Positions 25,884 through 35,508 of a DNA stretch of 64,000 nt are shown here, in pieces. The DNA is from Endomicrobium sp. (GTDB taxonomy: Bacteria; Elusimicrobiota; Endomicrobiia; Endomicrobiales; Endomicrobiaceae). A program made the translations under genes and the position numbers. Where the stretch lies: NCBI GenBank assembly GCA_031264105.1, contig JAISEM010000024.1:1-64000 (forward strand), in the 5' to 3' direction. The notes beneath the pieces were generated by a model. The model saw only the letters and a program-made list of their open reading frames with translations. It ran no database searches and was not told the origin of the DNA. The stretch's first letter is position 1, and the number at the start of each line of letters is the position of its first letter.

Positions 25884-26708
25884 ATGGAGATTTCAGACTT
25901 AAAGATAGTATCTGCAAATGTCAGAAAAGATATTATCAAAATGTTAGAGCTTGCAGGATCAGGACATCCTGGAGGAAGTTTATCTTCAGTTGAGCTTGTA
26001 GTAGATTTGTACTTTAGACATATGAAATTCAATCCTAAAGATACAAATGATCCAAATAGGGATTATTTTGTATTATCTAAAGGACACGTTTGTCCTGTTC
26101 TTTACGCGGTTTTAGCTCAGCTTGAATGTATTACTCCTGATGAACTTTGCACTTTAAGAAAAGCTGGAAGTAGGCTTCAAGGTCATCCTGCAAAAGATAA
26201 AGAACTTCCTGGTATAGAAGTATCTACAGGATCTTTAGGGTACGGTCTTTCAATAGGCGCTGGTATAGCTGCTGGCATGAAACAAGCTAAAAAAGACAAT
26301 AGAGTTTATGTTTTGATGGGCGATGGTGAGCAACAAGAAGGAAGTATTTGGGAAGCAGCGATGGCTGCACCACAGTTTAAACTTGATAATCTTTGTGCAA
26401 TAGTTGATAATAACGGATTGCAAATAGATGGTGCTACAAAAGATGTTATGAATGTAGAACCTTTGGCTGACAAATATAGAGCTTTTGGCTGGAATGTTAT
26501 AGAAATAGATGGGCACAATCTTTCTGAAGTTGACAAAGCATACTTACAGTTTAAAGAGACCAAGGGAAATCCTACGGCAATAATAGCTAAAACTATTAAA
26601 GGGAAAGGCGTTTCTTATATGGAAAATCTTGCCCAGTGGCATGGTAAAGTTCCGTCAAAAGAATTAGTTCAAAAAGCTTTAGAAGAAATAGATGCTTCAC
26701 TAAAATAA
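25884..26708 (+). CDS. tktN: transketolase, N-terminal (thiamine diphosphate-binding) subunit
   Basis: About 274 residues from ATG 25884 (GGGAG upstream; an ATG at 25869 is an alternative). GHPGGSLSSVELV, KGHVCPVLYAVLA, STGSLGYGLSIGAG and the thiamine-diphosphate motif GDGEQQEGSIWEAAM through VDNNGLQ mark the N-terminal half of transketolase. In many anaerobes and archaea transketolase is two polypeptides, and the partner follows at 26748. The enzyme transfers C2 units among pentose-phosphate sugars. Context with rpiB and deoB supports a role joining salvaged ribose to glycolysis. Confidence 0.93.
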   Translation: MEISDLKIVSANVRKDIIKMLELAGSGHPGGSLSSVELVVDLYFRHMKFNPKDTNDPNRDYFVLSKGHVCPVLYAVLAQLECITPDELCTLRKAGSRLQGHPAKDKELPGIEVSTGSLGYGLSIGAGIAAGMKQAKKDNRVYVLMGDGEQQEGSIWEAAMAAPQFKLDNLCAIVDNNGLQIDGATKDVMNVEPLADKYRAFGWNVIEIDGHNLSEVDKAYLQFKETKGNPTAIIAKTIKGKGVSYMENLAQWHGKVPSKELVQKALEEIDASLK

Positions 26709-26747
26709 TATATTTTATAAAGTCTGCGGTTTATACGGGAGATAGTT

Positions 26748-27695
26748 ATGATAAAAGTTTTTGGGGAAAAAGCTACAAGATTTGGTTTTGGAGAAGGGCT
26801 TGTAGAGCTTGGGAAAGAAAATCCTAAGGTATTTGTTTTAGGGGCCGATACAGCTTCTTCAGTTGCAATAAATACTTTTAGAGATATGTTCCCAGACAGA
26901 TTTCTTAACGTCGGAATAGCAGAGACAAATTTGCTTGGTATGGCTGCAGGTCTTGCTGTAGCTGGGTTTATTCCATTTGTTGCGACATATGGTATTTTTG
27001 CCGCAGGAAGACCTTGGGAACAAATAAGAACAAGTATTTGTTATTCTAATTTGAACCTTAAAATTGGTGGTTCACATTCAGGTCTTATGGTTGGTCCAGA
27101 CGGGGCTACACATCAAGCTTTAGAAGAAATTGCAATAATGAGATGTCTTCCTAGAATGAAAGTTGTAATTCCTTGTGATTTAGTTGAAACAAGAAAGACT
27201 GTTATAGCAAGCGCTTATGCTGATGGTCCAGTATATATAAGATATGGCAGAGAAAACACGCCGATATTTACAAATGACAGTACTCCTTTTGAGATTGGCA
27301 AAGCTAATGTTTTAAGAGAAGGTAAAGATGTTGCAATTATGGCTTGCGGAACAATGGTTTACGAAGCTTTAATGGCTGCTGATCTTTTAGAGAAAAAAGG
27401 AATTAAAGCAAGAGTTGTAAATATCCATACGATAAAACCTATAGACGAGCAAGTAATTGTTTCTGCTGCTAAAGAATGCGGAGCAATAGTAACCGCTGAA
27501 GAACACCAAATTTACGGCGGGTTTGGTTCTGCAGTTGCAGAAGTATTAGTAAGAAATTATCCAGTTCCAGTAGAAATGGTAGCGGTAAATGATACATTTG
27601 GCGAATCTGGCAATCCCATGGATTTAATGACAAAATACGGATTAAGGGACGTTAACATAATAGAATCAGTTTTAAAAGTTTTAAAAAGAAAATAA
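26748..27695 (+). CDS. tktC: transketolase, C-terminal (pyrimidine-binding) subunit
   Basis: The 315 residues contain RFLNVGIAETNLLGMAAGLA with the Glu that activates thiamine diphosphate, YGIFAAGRPWEQIRTSI, SHSGLMVGPDGATHQALEEI, and a C-terminal domain with IMACGTMVYEALMAADLL and AEEHQIYGGFGSAVAEVL. It pairs with the preceding subunit, 39 bases upstream. Together they make one transketolase; nothing in the sequence looks impaired. Confidence 0.93.
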   Translation: MIKVFGEKATRFGFGEGLVELGKENPKVFVLGADTASSVAINTFRDMFPDRFLNVGIAETNLLGMAAGLAVAGFIPFVATYGIFAAGRPWEQIRTSICYSNLNLKIGGSHSGLMVGPDGATHQALEEIAIMRCLPRMKVVIPCDLVETRKTVIASAYADGPVYIRYGRENTPIFTNDSTPFEIGKANVLREGKDVAIMACGTMVYEALMAADLLEKKGIKARVVNIHTIKPIDEQVIVSAAKECGAIVTAEEHQIYGGFGSAVAEVLVRNYPVPVEMVAVNDTFGESGNPMDLMTKYGLRDVNIIESVLKVLKRK

Positions 27696-27730
27696 TTTCT
27701 AAATTTTTACCATATTTTGGGTGGCAAACT

Positions 27731-28924
27731 ATGGCAAAACGAATTATTTTAATTGTTTTAGACAGTGTCGGCGTCGGGGAACTCCCTGATGCCGCTGTCT
27801 ATAATGACAAAGGCGCAAATACGCTTGGGCATATCTTTGATACTCTTGGGCAATCTTATACGCTGCCAAACCTTGCAAAACTTGGCTTATACAAAATTAT
27901 AGATACCAAAAATCATCTGTCAAATATTGAAGTAGTTGGCTGTTACGGTAAAATGATGACCAAATCTCCTGCAAAAGATACCACTGCAGGGCATTGGGAA
28001 ATGTCTGGTATAATTCTAAAAAAGCCTTTTCCAACATACCCTCACGGATTTCCTAAAGAAATAATAGATAAATTTGAGAAACTTATAGGTACTAAAGTTT
28101 TAGGCAATCGTGTTGCTTCAGGAACTGAAATAATAAAGCAACTTGGAGCACAACATCAGAAAACAGGTTGTCCAATTGTTTATACGTCGGCAGATTCTGT
28201 TTTTCAAATTGCCGCACATGAAGAGTCTTTTGGTCTAAATAGGCTATACGAAATATCGCAGATTGCAAGAGATTTAATGCAAGGAGATAATGCCGTCGGC
28301 AGGATTATCGCAAGACCTTTTATTGGGACTGAAGGTAATTATACAAGAGCGGCAAATAGACGAGATTACTCTTTAACTCTTCCAGAAACTACTATTCTAG
28401 ACGAAATTAAACGGTCAGGTAAAAAAGTCGTGGCTATAGGTAAAATAGAAGATGTTTTTAAAGGGAGGGGAATTACGACAGCTGTCCATACAAAAGGTAA
28501 TTTAAATGGTATGGACGTAACGCTTAATGAAATAAATCAATCTAATCAAAAACAAACATTAATTTTTACAAATCTCATTGATTTTGATATGCTTTGGGGG
28601 CACAGGAGGAATGTTGATGCTTATGCAAAAGGTTTAAAAGACTTTGATGATTTTTTGCCAAAGCTTATAAAAGCGTTAAGTGACGATGACATTCTTATCA
28701 TTACAGCCGATCACGGCTGTGATCCGACTTACAAGCTTCACACAGATCATACAAGAGAGTATGTTCCTTTACTAGTATACGGAAAAAAGTTAAAAAGAAA
28801 CATTGATTTGGGAATAAGAGAAACTTTGTCAGACATTGCTCAAACCATTTCTGCTATTTTGGGAATTTCAAAAATGAAAAACGGCAATAGTTTTAAAGGT
28901 TTAATTTTTAAAGAAAAATATTAG
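27731..28924 (+). CDS. deoB: phosphopentomutase
   Basis: The 397-residue protein shows the alkaline-phosphatase-superfamily metal motifs of DeoB: LDSVGVGELPDA near the start, KDTTAGHWEMSG with the phosphothreonine site, RDYSLTLP, FDMLWGHRRNVDAY and TADHGCDPTYKLHTDHTREYVPLLVYG. It converts ribose or deoxyribose 1-phosphate to the 5-phosphate. The purine and pyrimidine nucleoside phosphorylases that make its substrate follow after a 300-base gap, and rpiB and transketolase that use its product precede it. Confidence 0.96.
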   Translation: MAKRIILIVLDSVGVGELPDAAVYNDKGANTLGHIFDTLGQSYTLPNLAKLGLYKIIDTKNHLSNIEVVGCYGKMMTKSPAKDTTAGHWEMSGIILKKPFPTYPHGFPKEIIDKFEKLIGTKVLGNRVASGTEIIKQLGAQHQKTGCPIVYTSADSVFQIAAHEESFGLNRLYEISQIARDLMQGDNAVGRIIARPFIGTEGNYTRAANRRDYSLTLPETTILDEIKRSGKKVVAIGKIEDVFKGRGITTAVHTKGNLNGMDVTLNEINQSNQKQTLIFTNLIDFDMLWGHRRNVDAYAKGLKDFDDFLPKLIKALSDDDILIITADHGCDPTYKLHTDHTREYVPLLVYGKKLKRNIDLGIRETLSDIAQTISAILGISKMKNGNSFKGLIFKEKY

Positions 28925-28963
28925 TACAAAATATATAGAAGGTGAAAAACTTGAGTTCTAATT

Positions 28964-29037
28964 TAAATACGATTTAAAAAGTTGTCCTGGAAATAAATAT
29001 CAGGAGGACAAGTATGAAGATTTTAAAATCGTATTTA
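28964..29037. repeat. long imperfect inverted repeat in the deoB-punA gap
   Basis: The left arm 28964-28988 (TAAATACGATTTAAAA then AGTTGTCCT) pairs with the right arm 29005-29037 (AGGACAA, then TTTTAAAATCGTATTTA), with a small asymmetric bulge of GTATGAAGA. The right arm contains most of the AGGAGGA ribosome-binding site and the ATG of a 45-codon ORF, so the fold would hide both. No T-run follows, so it does not look like a terminator. Confidence 0.8.
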
Positions 29038-29151
29038 ACTTTTGTTTGTAAATGTTCAACTACGAAAAGAATCTCAACCATGTTCTCTCAAAAGAGGCAA
29101 TGTGTATTTTTAGTCTGCCACGCTTGCGCTACTATGTTTAAAAAAAGATAA
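29014..29151 (+). CDS. possible small Cys-rich ORF
   Basis: The 45-codon ORF begins MKILKSYLTFVCKCSTTKR and includes FLVCHACATMF. Five cysteines appear as CKC, a single C, and CHAC, a metal-site-like spacing. An ideal AGGAGGA lies 5 bases before the ATG. It is too short to be certain and may be the readout of a regulatory leader. This is the only coding potential seen in the 300-base gap 28925-29225, apart from an 8-codon TTG-initiated leader at about 28951. Confidence 0.3.
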   Translation: MKILKSYLTFVCKCSTTKRISTMFSQKRQCVFLVCHACATMFKKR

Positions 29152-29225
29152 TAGTTCCACAATTAAGTTTTCAGGATTTAATCCAAAAGACAATAGGATA
29201 TAGAATAAATAGGGGATAGAATAAA

Positions 29226-30065
29226 TTGAAAATAAGCGTATTCAAAAAGATTCAAGAAACAAGAAAAGTTCTTTCTTTTAAAAATTTTAAACCTATGATA
29301 GCTATTATTGCAGGTTCAGGTCTTGGAAAAATATCTTCTCAGTTTAACGTACGCAAGGTAATTAAATATTCTAAAGTTCCATATTTTCCTAAAGCAACGG
29401 CTCCAGGCCATGCTGGTGAATTATTATTAAGCTCTTACAATAATATTGATTTTTTGATTTTCAATGGACGTTTTCATTATTACGAAGGGCATTCTGCTCA
29501 AGATGTAATCTATCCTTTGAGAGTAATGAAACTTCTTGGAATTAAGACGCTTGTGCTTACGGCAGCAGTTGGCGCTTTAAATAAAAAATACAATATAGGC
29601 GATATAGTTGTTTTAAAAGACCAAATAAACTTTACTGGAGATAGTCCTTTGATAGGTCCAAACTTTGAAGAGTTTGGCGAACGATTTCCCAATATGAAAA
29701 ATGTTTATGACTATAGCTTAAGAAAAAAAGCCTTAAGCATAGCTAAAAACCTCAATATCAAAGCAAAAGAAGGTATTTATTTTGCAGTTTCAGGACCTGC
29801 TTATGAAACGCTGGCCGAGATAAAAGCCTATAGAATGCTTGGCGGCGATGTTGTAGGTATGTCTGTTGTATACGAGGCTACTGCGGCTGCCCATATGAAA
29901 TTTAATACCTTGGGGCTTGCCTATGTTTCAAACATGGCAGCCGCAATAAGTGATAAATCTCTTATTCATAGCGAAGTACTTAAAACTGGAGAAAAAGTAA
30001 GTGGAAATTTAGCAAAGATAATTAAATGTATAATTTCTTTCGCTTCAAAGAAAGGGGAAAGATAG
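29226..30065 (+). CDS. punA: purine-nucleoside phosphorylase
   Basis: The 279-residue protein begins at TTG (GGGGAT about 8 bases upstream). Family segments: IIAGSGLGKI (phosphate loop), GRFHYYEGHS, VLTAAVGALNKKYNIGDIV, PAYETLAEIKAYRMLGGDVVG and VSNMAAAIS with the purine-contacting Asn. It cleaves purine nucleosides to free base and ribose 1-phosphate. Where trimeric enzymes read GMSTVPE, this one reads GMSVVYE: the Glu is kept but Pro is replaced by Tyr. It abuts the thymidine/pyrimidine phosphorylase gene, forming a salvage pair. A near-perfect 16-bp tandem repeat (29195-29226) precedes the start. Confidence 0.92.
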   Translation: MKISVFKKIQETRKVLSFKNFKPMIAIIAGSGLGKISSQFNVRKVIKYSKVPYFPKATAPGHAGELLLSSYNNIDFLIFNGRFHYYEGHSAQDVIYPLRVMKLLGIKTLVLTAAVGALNKKYNIGDIVVLKDQINFTGDSPLIGPNFEEFGERFPNMKNVYDYSLRKKALSIAKNLNIKAKEGIYFAVSGPAYETLAEIKAYRMLGGDVVGMSVVYEATAAAHMKFNTLGLAYVSNMAAAISDKSLIHSEVLKTGEKVSGNLAKIIKCIISFASKKGER

Positions 30066-31394
30066 ATGAGAGTTTATGACATTATCTTTAAAAAGAGAAA
30101 TGGACAGAAACTTTTAAAGGAAGAAATAGATTTTTTGATTTTTAAATATAATAATGGAGATATGCCTGATTATCAAATGTCTGCTTTTTTGATGGCAACA
30201 TTTTTAAATGGCATGGACGATGATGAAACATTTCTTTTGACAGATGCAATGATTAATTCTGGAGACAGGATGGACTTATCTTTTCTTGATATGCCAATTG
30301 CCGATAAACATTCTACTGGTGGAGTAGGTGACGGTACATCTTTCATCGTATTGCCTATTGTTGCAAGTTTAGGTATATGCGTGCCTATGATAGCTGGCAG
30401 AGGGTTAGGTCATACAGGTGGAACTCTTGATAAATTAGAATCTATTCCTGGCTTTAGGACAAGTATAGATAAAAAAGAATTTATAGACATACTAGAGTCT
30501 TCAGGGGCGGCTATTATAGGCCAAACATTTGAAATTGCTCCGGTTGATAAAAAAATGTATGCATTAAGAGATTCTACAGCTACAGTGGAATCTATCTCTT
30601 TAATATCTGCAAGTATTATGTCTAAAAAAATAGCAGAGGGTGCAAAATCTTTAGTTTTAGATATAAAAGCTGGAAGTGGCGCTTTTATGAAAAAAGACTC
30701 TGACGCTAAAAAACTTGCCCAAAAGATGATAAATATTGGCAAGAATTTTGGACTAAACATTCTTGCTGTTGTCACAGATATGAACTCGCCTCTTGGCAAT
30801 TGTGTCGGAAATTCTCTTGAAATTGAGCAGGCTATAAATATATTAAAAGGAAAATTAAAAAACGATTTGTCCGAGTTGTCTATATATCTTAGCGCTTTAA
30901 TGATTTTAAACGTAAAAAAGACTTCCAGTCTTAAAGAAGCGCAAGATTTAGCTCAAAAACAGATTGATAATGGAAAAGCTTTAGAAAAGTTTACAGAGAT
31001 TATAAGGCTTCAAGGTGGCAATACGAAAGTTGTAGATAATCCTGATGATGTCTTGCCAAAAGCTAAATATTCGAAAAGATTTATGGCAAAAAAATCAGGT
31101 TATATTTCAAATATCGATACAAGAAGTGTTGGTATCGCTGAAATGTTAACAGGCGCCGGTAGAGAAAAGAAAGAAGATAAGATAGATTACTCTGCAGGGA
31201 TTATTTTTCATAAGAAATTAAACGAGTACGTTAAAAAAGATGAAGCGATTGCTGACCTTATATATAATTCGTCTGATCATATAGATGAAGCAGAAATGAT
31301 TATGTCAGATGCTTATATTATATATAATAATGAAGATAAAAATATAAATATGGCAGGAAAAGTTTATGACAAGAGGATTATTGAGTTATTATGA
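30066..31394 (+). CDS. deoA: pyrimidine-nucleoside/thymidine phosphorylase
   Basis: The 442-residue protein has the signature region DKHSTGGVGDGTSFIVLP with PMIAGRGLGHTGGTLDKLES, then KMYALRDSTATVES and LDIKAGSGAFMKK. The C-terminal domain has SGYISNIDTRSVGIAEMLTGAGR. It phosphorolyses thymidine and/or uridine to a base and (deoxy)ribose 1-phosphate. It starts the base after the punA stop, so the two are coupled. DeoA versus the broader pyrimidine enzyme Pdp cannot be settled by eye. Confidence 0.93.
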   Translation: MRVYDIIFKKRNGQKLLKEEIDFLIFKYNNGDMPDYQMSAFLMATFLNGMDDDETFLLTDAMINSGDRMDLSFLDMPIADKHSTGGVGDGTSFIVLPIVASLGICVPMIAGRGLGHTGGTLDKLESIPGFRTSIDKKEFIDILESSGAAIIGQTFEIAPVDKKMYALRDSTATVESISLISASIMSKKIAEGAKSLVLDIKAGSGAFMKKDSDAKKLAQKMINIGKNFGLNILAVVTDMNSPLGNCVGNSLEIEQAINILKGKLKNDLSELSIYLSALMILNVKKTSSLKEAQDLAQKQIDNGKALEKFTEIIRLQGGNTKVVDNPDDVLPKAKYSKRFMAKKSGYISNIDTRSVGIAEMLTGAGREKKEDKIDYSAGIIFHKKLNEYVKKDEAIADLIYNSSDHIDEAEMIMSDAYIIYNNEDKNINMAGKVYDKRIIELL

Positions 31395-31455
31395 TTTTAT
31401 TTAAAAACTTTTACGCAGATAATTCATTTACTTGTCCTGTCTAGGAATTTTTACA

Positions 31456-33201
31456 ATGAGCGATACGGAGAAAATTTGGAAAGAACTTAAAGTAGATGCC
31501 CCAAAAGTGTCTGCAATAGTGCTATCATTTCCCTTAGTTTCAAAAATAGTTCCTCTACTTGTTGCTAGAGGAATAGATACCGTTGAAAAAACAGCGGAAT
31601 TCGTTTATGGAGGTGTGGAGTATTTGCATAGTCCGTTTTTGTTTTCAGATATGTCTAAAGCGGTTGAAAGATTAAGAAGGGCTTTAGATAATAAGGAAAC
31701 TATTTTAGTTTATGGAGATAGAGATGTTGATGGAGTTACTTCGGTAAATATAATTGTAGATACTGTGCAAAAGCTTGGCGGCATTATAGAATGGTATGTT
31801 CCAGCAGAAGAAGGGTATGGATTAAGCAAAGAGGTTATTTCAAAACATGCATTGGAAAAAGTTAAAGTTTTAATTACAGTTGACTGCGGAATATCTTCAA
31901 ATATAGAAATTGACTATGCTAACACTTTAGGAATAGATGTTATCCTTACAGATCATCACGAGACGTCTTCTCAGGGAGATCCTAATGCTTACGCTATAAT
32001 AAATCCTAAAATTGCAAATTCAAAATATCCTTTTAAACACGTAGCAGGTTGTGTTGTTGCATTAAAACTGGCTCAAGCGCTGACTGTTAGTTTTTCTGAG
32101 GAATATAATAAAGATAAAATCTTAAAAGAATTTTATGAAACAAACTTTGATCTGTGTGCTTTAGGGACAATAGCTGACTCAATGCCATTAACTGATGAGA
32201 ATAGAATTATTGTAAAAAAAGGTCTAAAACTAATACAAGACAGTCCGTATTCAAGACCAGGGTTAGGTTTATTAGTGGAGGATGCTTTTAATTCGAAAGG
32301 AATTAAAGATATTACAGCAAAGTTAGTTTCTTGGAACATTACCCCTCTAATAAACTCTCCTGGACGTATGCATAAAGGCAAACTTTCAGTAGAACTTCTT
32401 ATGACAAAAGACATTTCAAGAGCAAAAGAATTATATGAAGAAATAAAAGGATTGAATGAAAAAAGAAGGTATCTTCAATCTGAAAATGTTGAACAATTTA
32501 AGCAACTTTTGAAAGAACAATGTAATCTTGAAAATGATAAGGCTCTTATAGTAAAGGCTTCAAATCTTGACCATGGCGTTACCGGAATTATAGCGTCTCA
32601 GATGGTAAAGACTTACGCAAAACCCGTTTTTTTATTTATAACAGATGGGAAAGAAGCTACAGGCGCAGTAAGAGCAATTGAAGGTTTTGATGCTGTTTTA
32701 GCTCTTGAAAGCGTAAAAGATATTCTTATAAAATATGGAGGACATAGCCAAGCTGCAGGGTTTACTTTAGAAGATTCAAAGAGTGACGAATTTATAAAAA
32801 GAATATATAAGTACACTGAAGAAAATTTGAAACAAATCTCCCTCTTAAATACTATTCTAATTGAGAGTGAGTTGAAAATTTCCGACATATCAGTTGATTT
32901 CTATAAACAATTAGAAATTATGCAGCCTTTCGGCATAGGAAACTTACGTCCAATATTTTGTATAAAAAAAGTAACTCCTACAGAAATATCGGTGTTTGGC
33001 AACAAAGGAGAACATTTGAAGTTTAAAATTTCCCAGAAAGGAAGTAGAAATGTTTCAGCTGTGTTTTGGGGAAATTCAAAACTTGCTAAATTTATTCAGT
33101 CAGAAACATTGTTGGATATAGCTTTTAATATAGACTTATCTGGTAGAAATGATAATAAAATACCTCAACTGTATGTCTTAGATATAAAGCCGTCTTATTA
33201 A
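31456..33201 (+). CDS. recJ: single-stranded-DNA-specific exonuclease RecJ
   Basis: From ATG 31456 (after AGGAA) come 581 residues. DHH-family motifs: YGDRDVDGVTS (motif I), ITVDCGIS (II), LTDHHE (III) and CALGTIADSMPL (IV), then the DHHA1 domain with RMHKGKLSVELL and GVTGIIASQM...GGHSQAAGFT, and an OB-like C-terminus. RecJ degrades single-stranded DNA 5' to 3' in recombination and mismatch repair. Motif I reads DRDVDG where most members have DYDVDG, keeping both metal-binding aspartates. Confidence 0.94.
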   Translation: MSDTEKIWKELKVDAPKVSAIVLSFPLVSKIVPLLVARGIDTVEKTAEFVYGGVEYLHSPFLFSDMSKAVERLRRALDNKETILVYGDRDVDGVTSVNIIVDTVQKLGGIIEWYVPAEEGYGLSKEVISKHALEKVKVLITVDCGISSNIEIDYANTLGIDVILTDHHETSSQGDPNAYAIINPKIANSKYPFKHVAGCVVALKLAQALTVSFSEEYNKDKILKEFYETNFDLCALGTIADSMPLTDENRIIVKKGLKLIQDSPYSRPGLGLLVEDAFNSKGIKDITAKLVSWNITPLINSPGRMHKGKLSVELLMTKDISRAKELYEEIKGLNEKRRYLQSENVEQFKQLLKEQCNLENDKALIVKASNLDHGVTGIIASQMVKTYAKPVFLFITDGKEATGAVRAIEGFDAVLALESVKDILIKYGGHSQAAGFTLEDSKSDEFIKRIYKYTEENLKQISLLNTILIESELKISDISVDFYKQLEIMQPFGIGNLRPIFCIKKVTPTEISVFGNKGEHLKFKISQKGSRNVSAVFWGNSKLAKFIQSETLLDIAFNIDLSGRNDNKIPQLYVLDIKPSY

Positions 33202-33275
33202 TTTTAATTGTAAATGAACCTAGATTGTTTTAACTATTCATTTGATATAATCTGTTTGAACTAAGATTAGTGAGT

Positions 33276-33639
33276 ATGATTAATTGCGTCTAGCAACAGT
33301 TATTCTCCTTATTCTGGATATGCTGTTGGCAGCGCTGTTTTAGCTGCAAGCGGTAAAATTTATCTCGGGACAAATATTGAGAATGCTTCTTATGGGCTAT
33401 CCAATTGTGCTGAACGTTCAGCTCTATTTAATGCTTTTTCTAATGGCGAGAATAAAATAAATGCTATTGCTTTATGGACTCCAAAATCTGGTGTTTTTCC
33501 GTGTGGTGCATGCTGTCAAGTTATTCTTGAATTGGCTTTAAACTCTGATGTTATTATAAATTCTAAAAATGATATTTTGGAAATTTTTAAAATACAAAAT
33601 TTGTTACCTCATTTTTTTGCAAAAGAGGGGTTAAAATAA
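33276..33639 (+). pseudogene. cdd: cytidine deaminase, N-terminally damaged
   Basis: From 33289 an open frame encodes YSPYSGYAVGSAVLAASGK, IENASYGLSNCAERSALFNA and VFPCGACCQVILEL, the zinc-binding CAE and PCxxC motifs of cytidine deaminase, ending at 33639. No start codon lies in that frame: an ATG at 33276 is in another frame and meets TAG after five codons, and the usual N-terminal helix is missing. The conserved PCGACRQ reads PCGACCQ, an Arg-to-Cys change. Both lesions suggest loss of function. It sits after the nucleoside phosphorylase and recJ genes. Confidence 0.85.
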
Positions 33640-33755
33640 CCTCTATTTACACAAATTTCACAAATGTCTAGTAAGCGTTACATCTTTATTATTCTAGATA
33701 AGAAAGTAGGTCTTTCATAAGTTGAGATTTTGAAATTATAACTGGAGGCAGATAG

Positions 33756-34961
33756 ATGAATGATGTTGAGAAAAAGTATAATTATTGGCAAAATCGTATA
33801 TTATTAGGGACAATTGTTGGCTACGCCGTCTTTTATCTTGTACGAAAAAATTTAAATATGGCAATGCCGGGTCTGCAAGCAGATTTAGGTATCACAAAAG
33901 CTCAATTGGGAATTTTTTAACACTACACGGTATTATCTACGGAGTTTCAAAGTTTTTAAGCGGTTTTCCTGCTTTGGTTTTAGTTCGTCTCTAATGATTT
34001 TAGGTATTTTTTGGGTATTAAATGGCTTTTTTCAAGGATTTAGATTTCCTCCTATAGCACGATTACTCGCATACTGTATTCCTCCAAAACAATTAGCTAC
34101 TAAAATGTCCGTTTGGCAAACATCTCATTCTATTGGTGGAGCTTTAGCTGTTATTATTTGTGGTTATCTTGTTTCTTTTGGTTGGAGATGGTGTTTCTAT
34201 GTCCCTGCAGTTTTGGCATTGCTTGGCGTTGTTTGGATGTGGATTACTGTAAGAAATTCTCCAAAAGATGTAGGTCTTCCTGAAATAGACGAAATTGAGC
34301 ATAAAAATAATCATAAAGAAACTCAATCAAATGATGATGAATATAAACAACTTTTGATGAAAAAGATTTTTAAAAATAAGGTTATATGGATTTTGGCTAT
34401 AGCAAATCTTCCCGTATACGCTTTGCGTTTTGCCGTTCTTGATTGGGGTCCAACACTTTTAAAAGAATGGAAAGGTCTATCTCTTGCTCATGCAGGTTGG
34501 ATAGTAGCTGCTTTTGAAGTAGCGGGTATATTGGGTATGCTTACTGCAAGGTCCGCGCTACAGATAAGTTTTTTGATGGTAAAGCTCATAGAGTTTGCTT
34601 AATATGCATGGTATTAGCTTCAACATTTATGCTTTTGTTCTGGAAATTGACTAATGTTCCAGTATTTGTATATATAGTTTTCTTGATCCTATCAGGATTC
34701 TTTTTGTACGGAGCTCAGGCTCTTGGAACAATTGCGACATCTAAGACTGCTACGAGAAGAGTTGCGGCTACTGCTTGTGGATTCCATGGTATTTGGGGTT
34801 ATTTAAGTGTTCTCCTTACAGGTTGGGTGGGTGGGTGGTTTCCTTACTGATGCGCATGGATGGTCCTATTCGCTAGGTGCGCTTATATTTTTAGGATTTT
34901 CAGGGGTTATCTTATTTGCTTTGATATGGATGCAAAAGCAGATAGTTACGACGATATGTAA
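33756..34961 (+). pseudogene. hexose-phosphate (UhpC/UhpT/GlpT family) transporter, multiply frameshifted
   Basis: ATG 33756 after GGAGG starts YWQNRILLGTIVGYAVFYLV and the family's LVRKNLNMAMPGLQADLG. The frame breaks at about 33915; the next pieces are LTLHGIIYGVSKFLSGF, then FPPKQLATKMSVWQTSHSIGG-type sequence (33994-34602, here with IPPKQ), then LASTFMLLFWKL to LLTGWVGG (34608-34850), and a final piece from 34830 ending KADSYDDM at 34961. At least four frame changes are needed. The organophosphate:phosphate antiporter family imports or senses glucose 6-phosphate. An intact paralogue may exist elsewhere. Confidence 0.87.
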
Positions 34962-34991
34962 GTTGAAATATAACTTCAAAAGAAGCGGAGC

Positions 34992-35498
34992 TTATTGTAA
35001 AGCTTTTAGTATTGATTTTCCAAGATCTTCTGCAGCATCCGGGCCATTTGCGGTAATAACATTTCCATCAATCTCTAAAAGTCTTCCTGTATAATCTGCG
35101 CCACCTCTTATCAAGGATTTTTTCCCATCAATATAAACAGTTGCCTTTTTACCTTTTAATATGCCTGAATTTGCCAAAATGACCCCTGCAATACATATTG
35201 ATGCAACAGGTTTATTTTGTTTAAAAAATTCATTTGCAAGCCTTAAAGCATCATTGTTTTCAAAAAATATACTTGCTCCGACACCTCCGATGTAAACTAT
35301 AGCATCAAAATCGGCACAATTAACATCAGATATTAAAAGGGTACTTTCTGTTTTATAACCAAATCGCCCTATCAACTTTCCTATTTTTACGCTTGAAGTG
35401 ATTACTTCTACGCCTGCTTTTTCTAATATTTTTTTAGGTTTGTAGTATTCTTCATCTCTAAATACTTCTGGAGCAGTAACAAAAACGATGCTTTTCAT
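34992..35498 (-). CDS. DJ-1/PfpI family protein
   Basis: The 168-residue protein has the DJ-1 fold pattern: FVTAPEVFRDEEYY, DFDAIVYIGGVGASIFF, and the nucleophile-elbow cysteine Cys102 in PVASICIAGVILANSG, followed by KKATVYIDGKKSLI. Family members act as deglycases, chaperones or proteases; the usual His after the elbow Cys (CHG) is Ile here, so hydrolase activity cannot be assumed. It follows the cyclophilin gene on the same strand, 11 bases after that gene's restored stop. Confidence 0.85.
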   Translation of the reverse strand: MKSIVFVTAPEVFRDEEYYKPKKILEKAGVEVITSSVKIGKLIGRFGYKTESTLLISDVNCADFDAIVYIGGVGASIFFENNDALRLANEFFKQNKPVASICIAGVILANSGILKGKKATVYIDGKKSLIRGGADYTGRLLEIDGNVITANGPDAAEDLGKSILKALQ

Positions 35499-35508
35499 TT
35501 AAGAGCCC

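Noticed and set aside
33241-33251. Promoter (TATAAT) before the cytidine deaminase remnant
   Set aside because: The -10 is good, but no acceptable -35 occurs at 16-18 bases, and the gene is a pseudogene.
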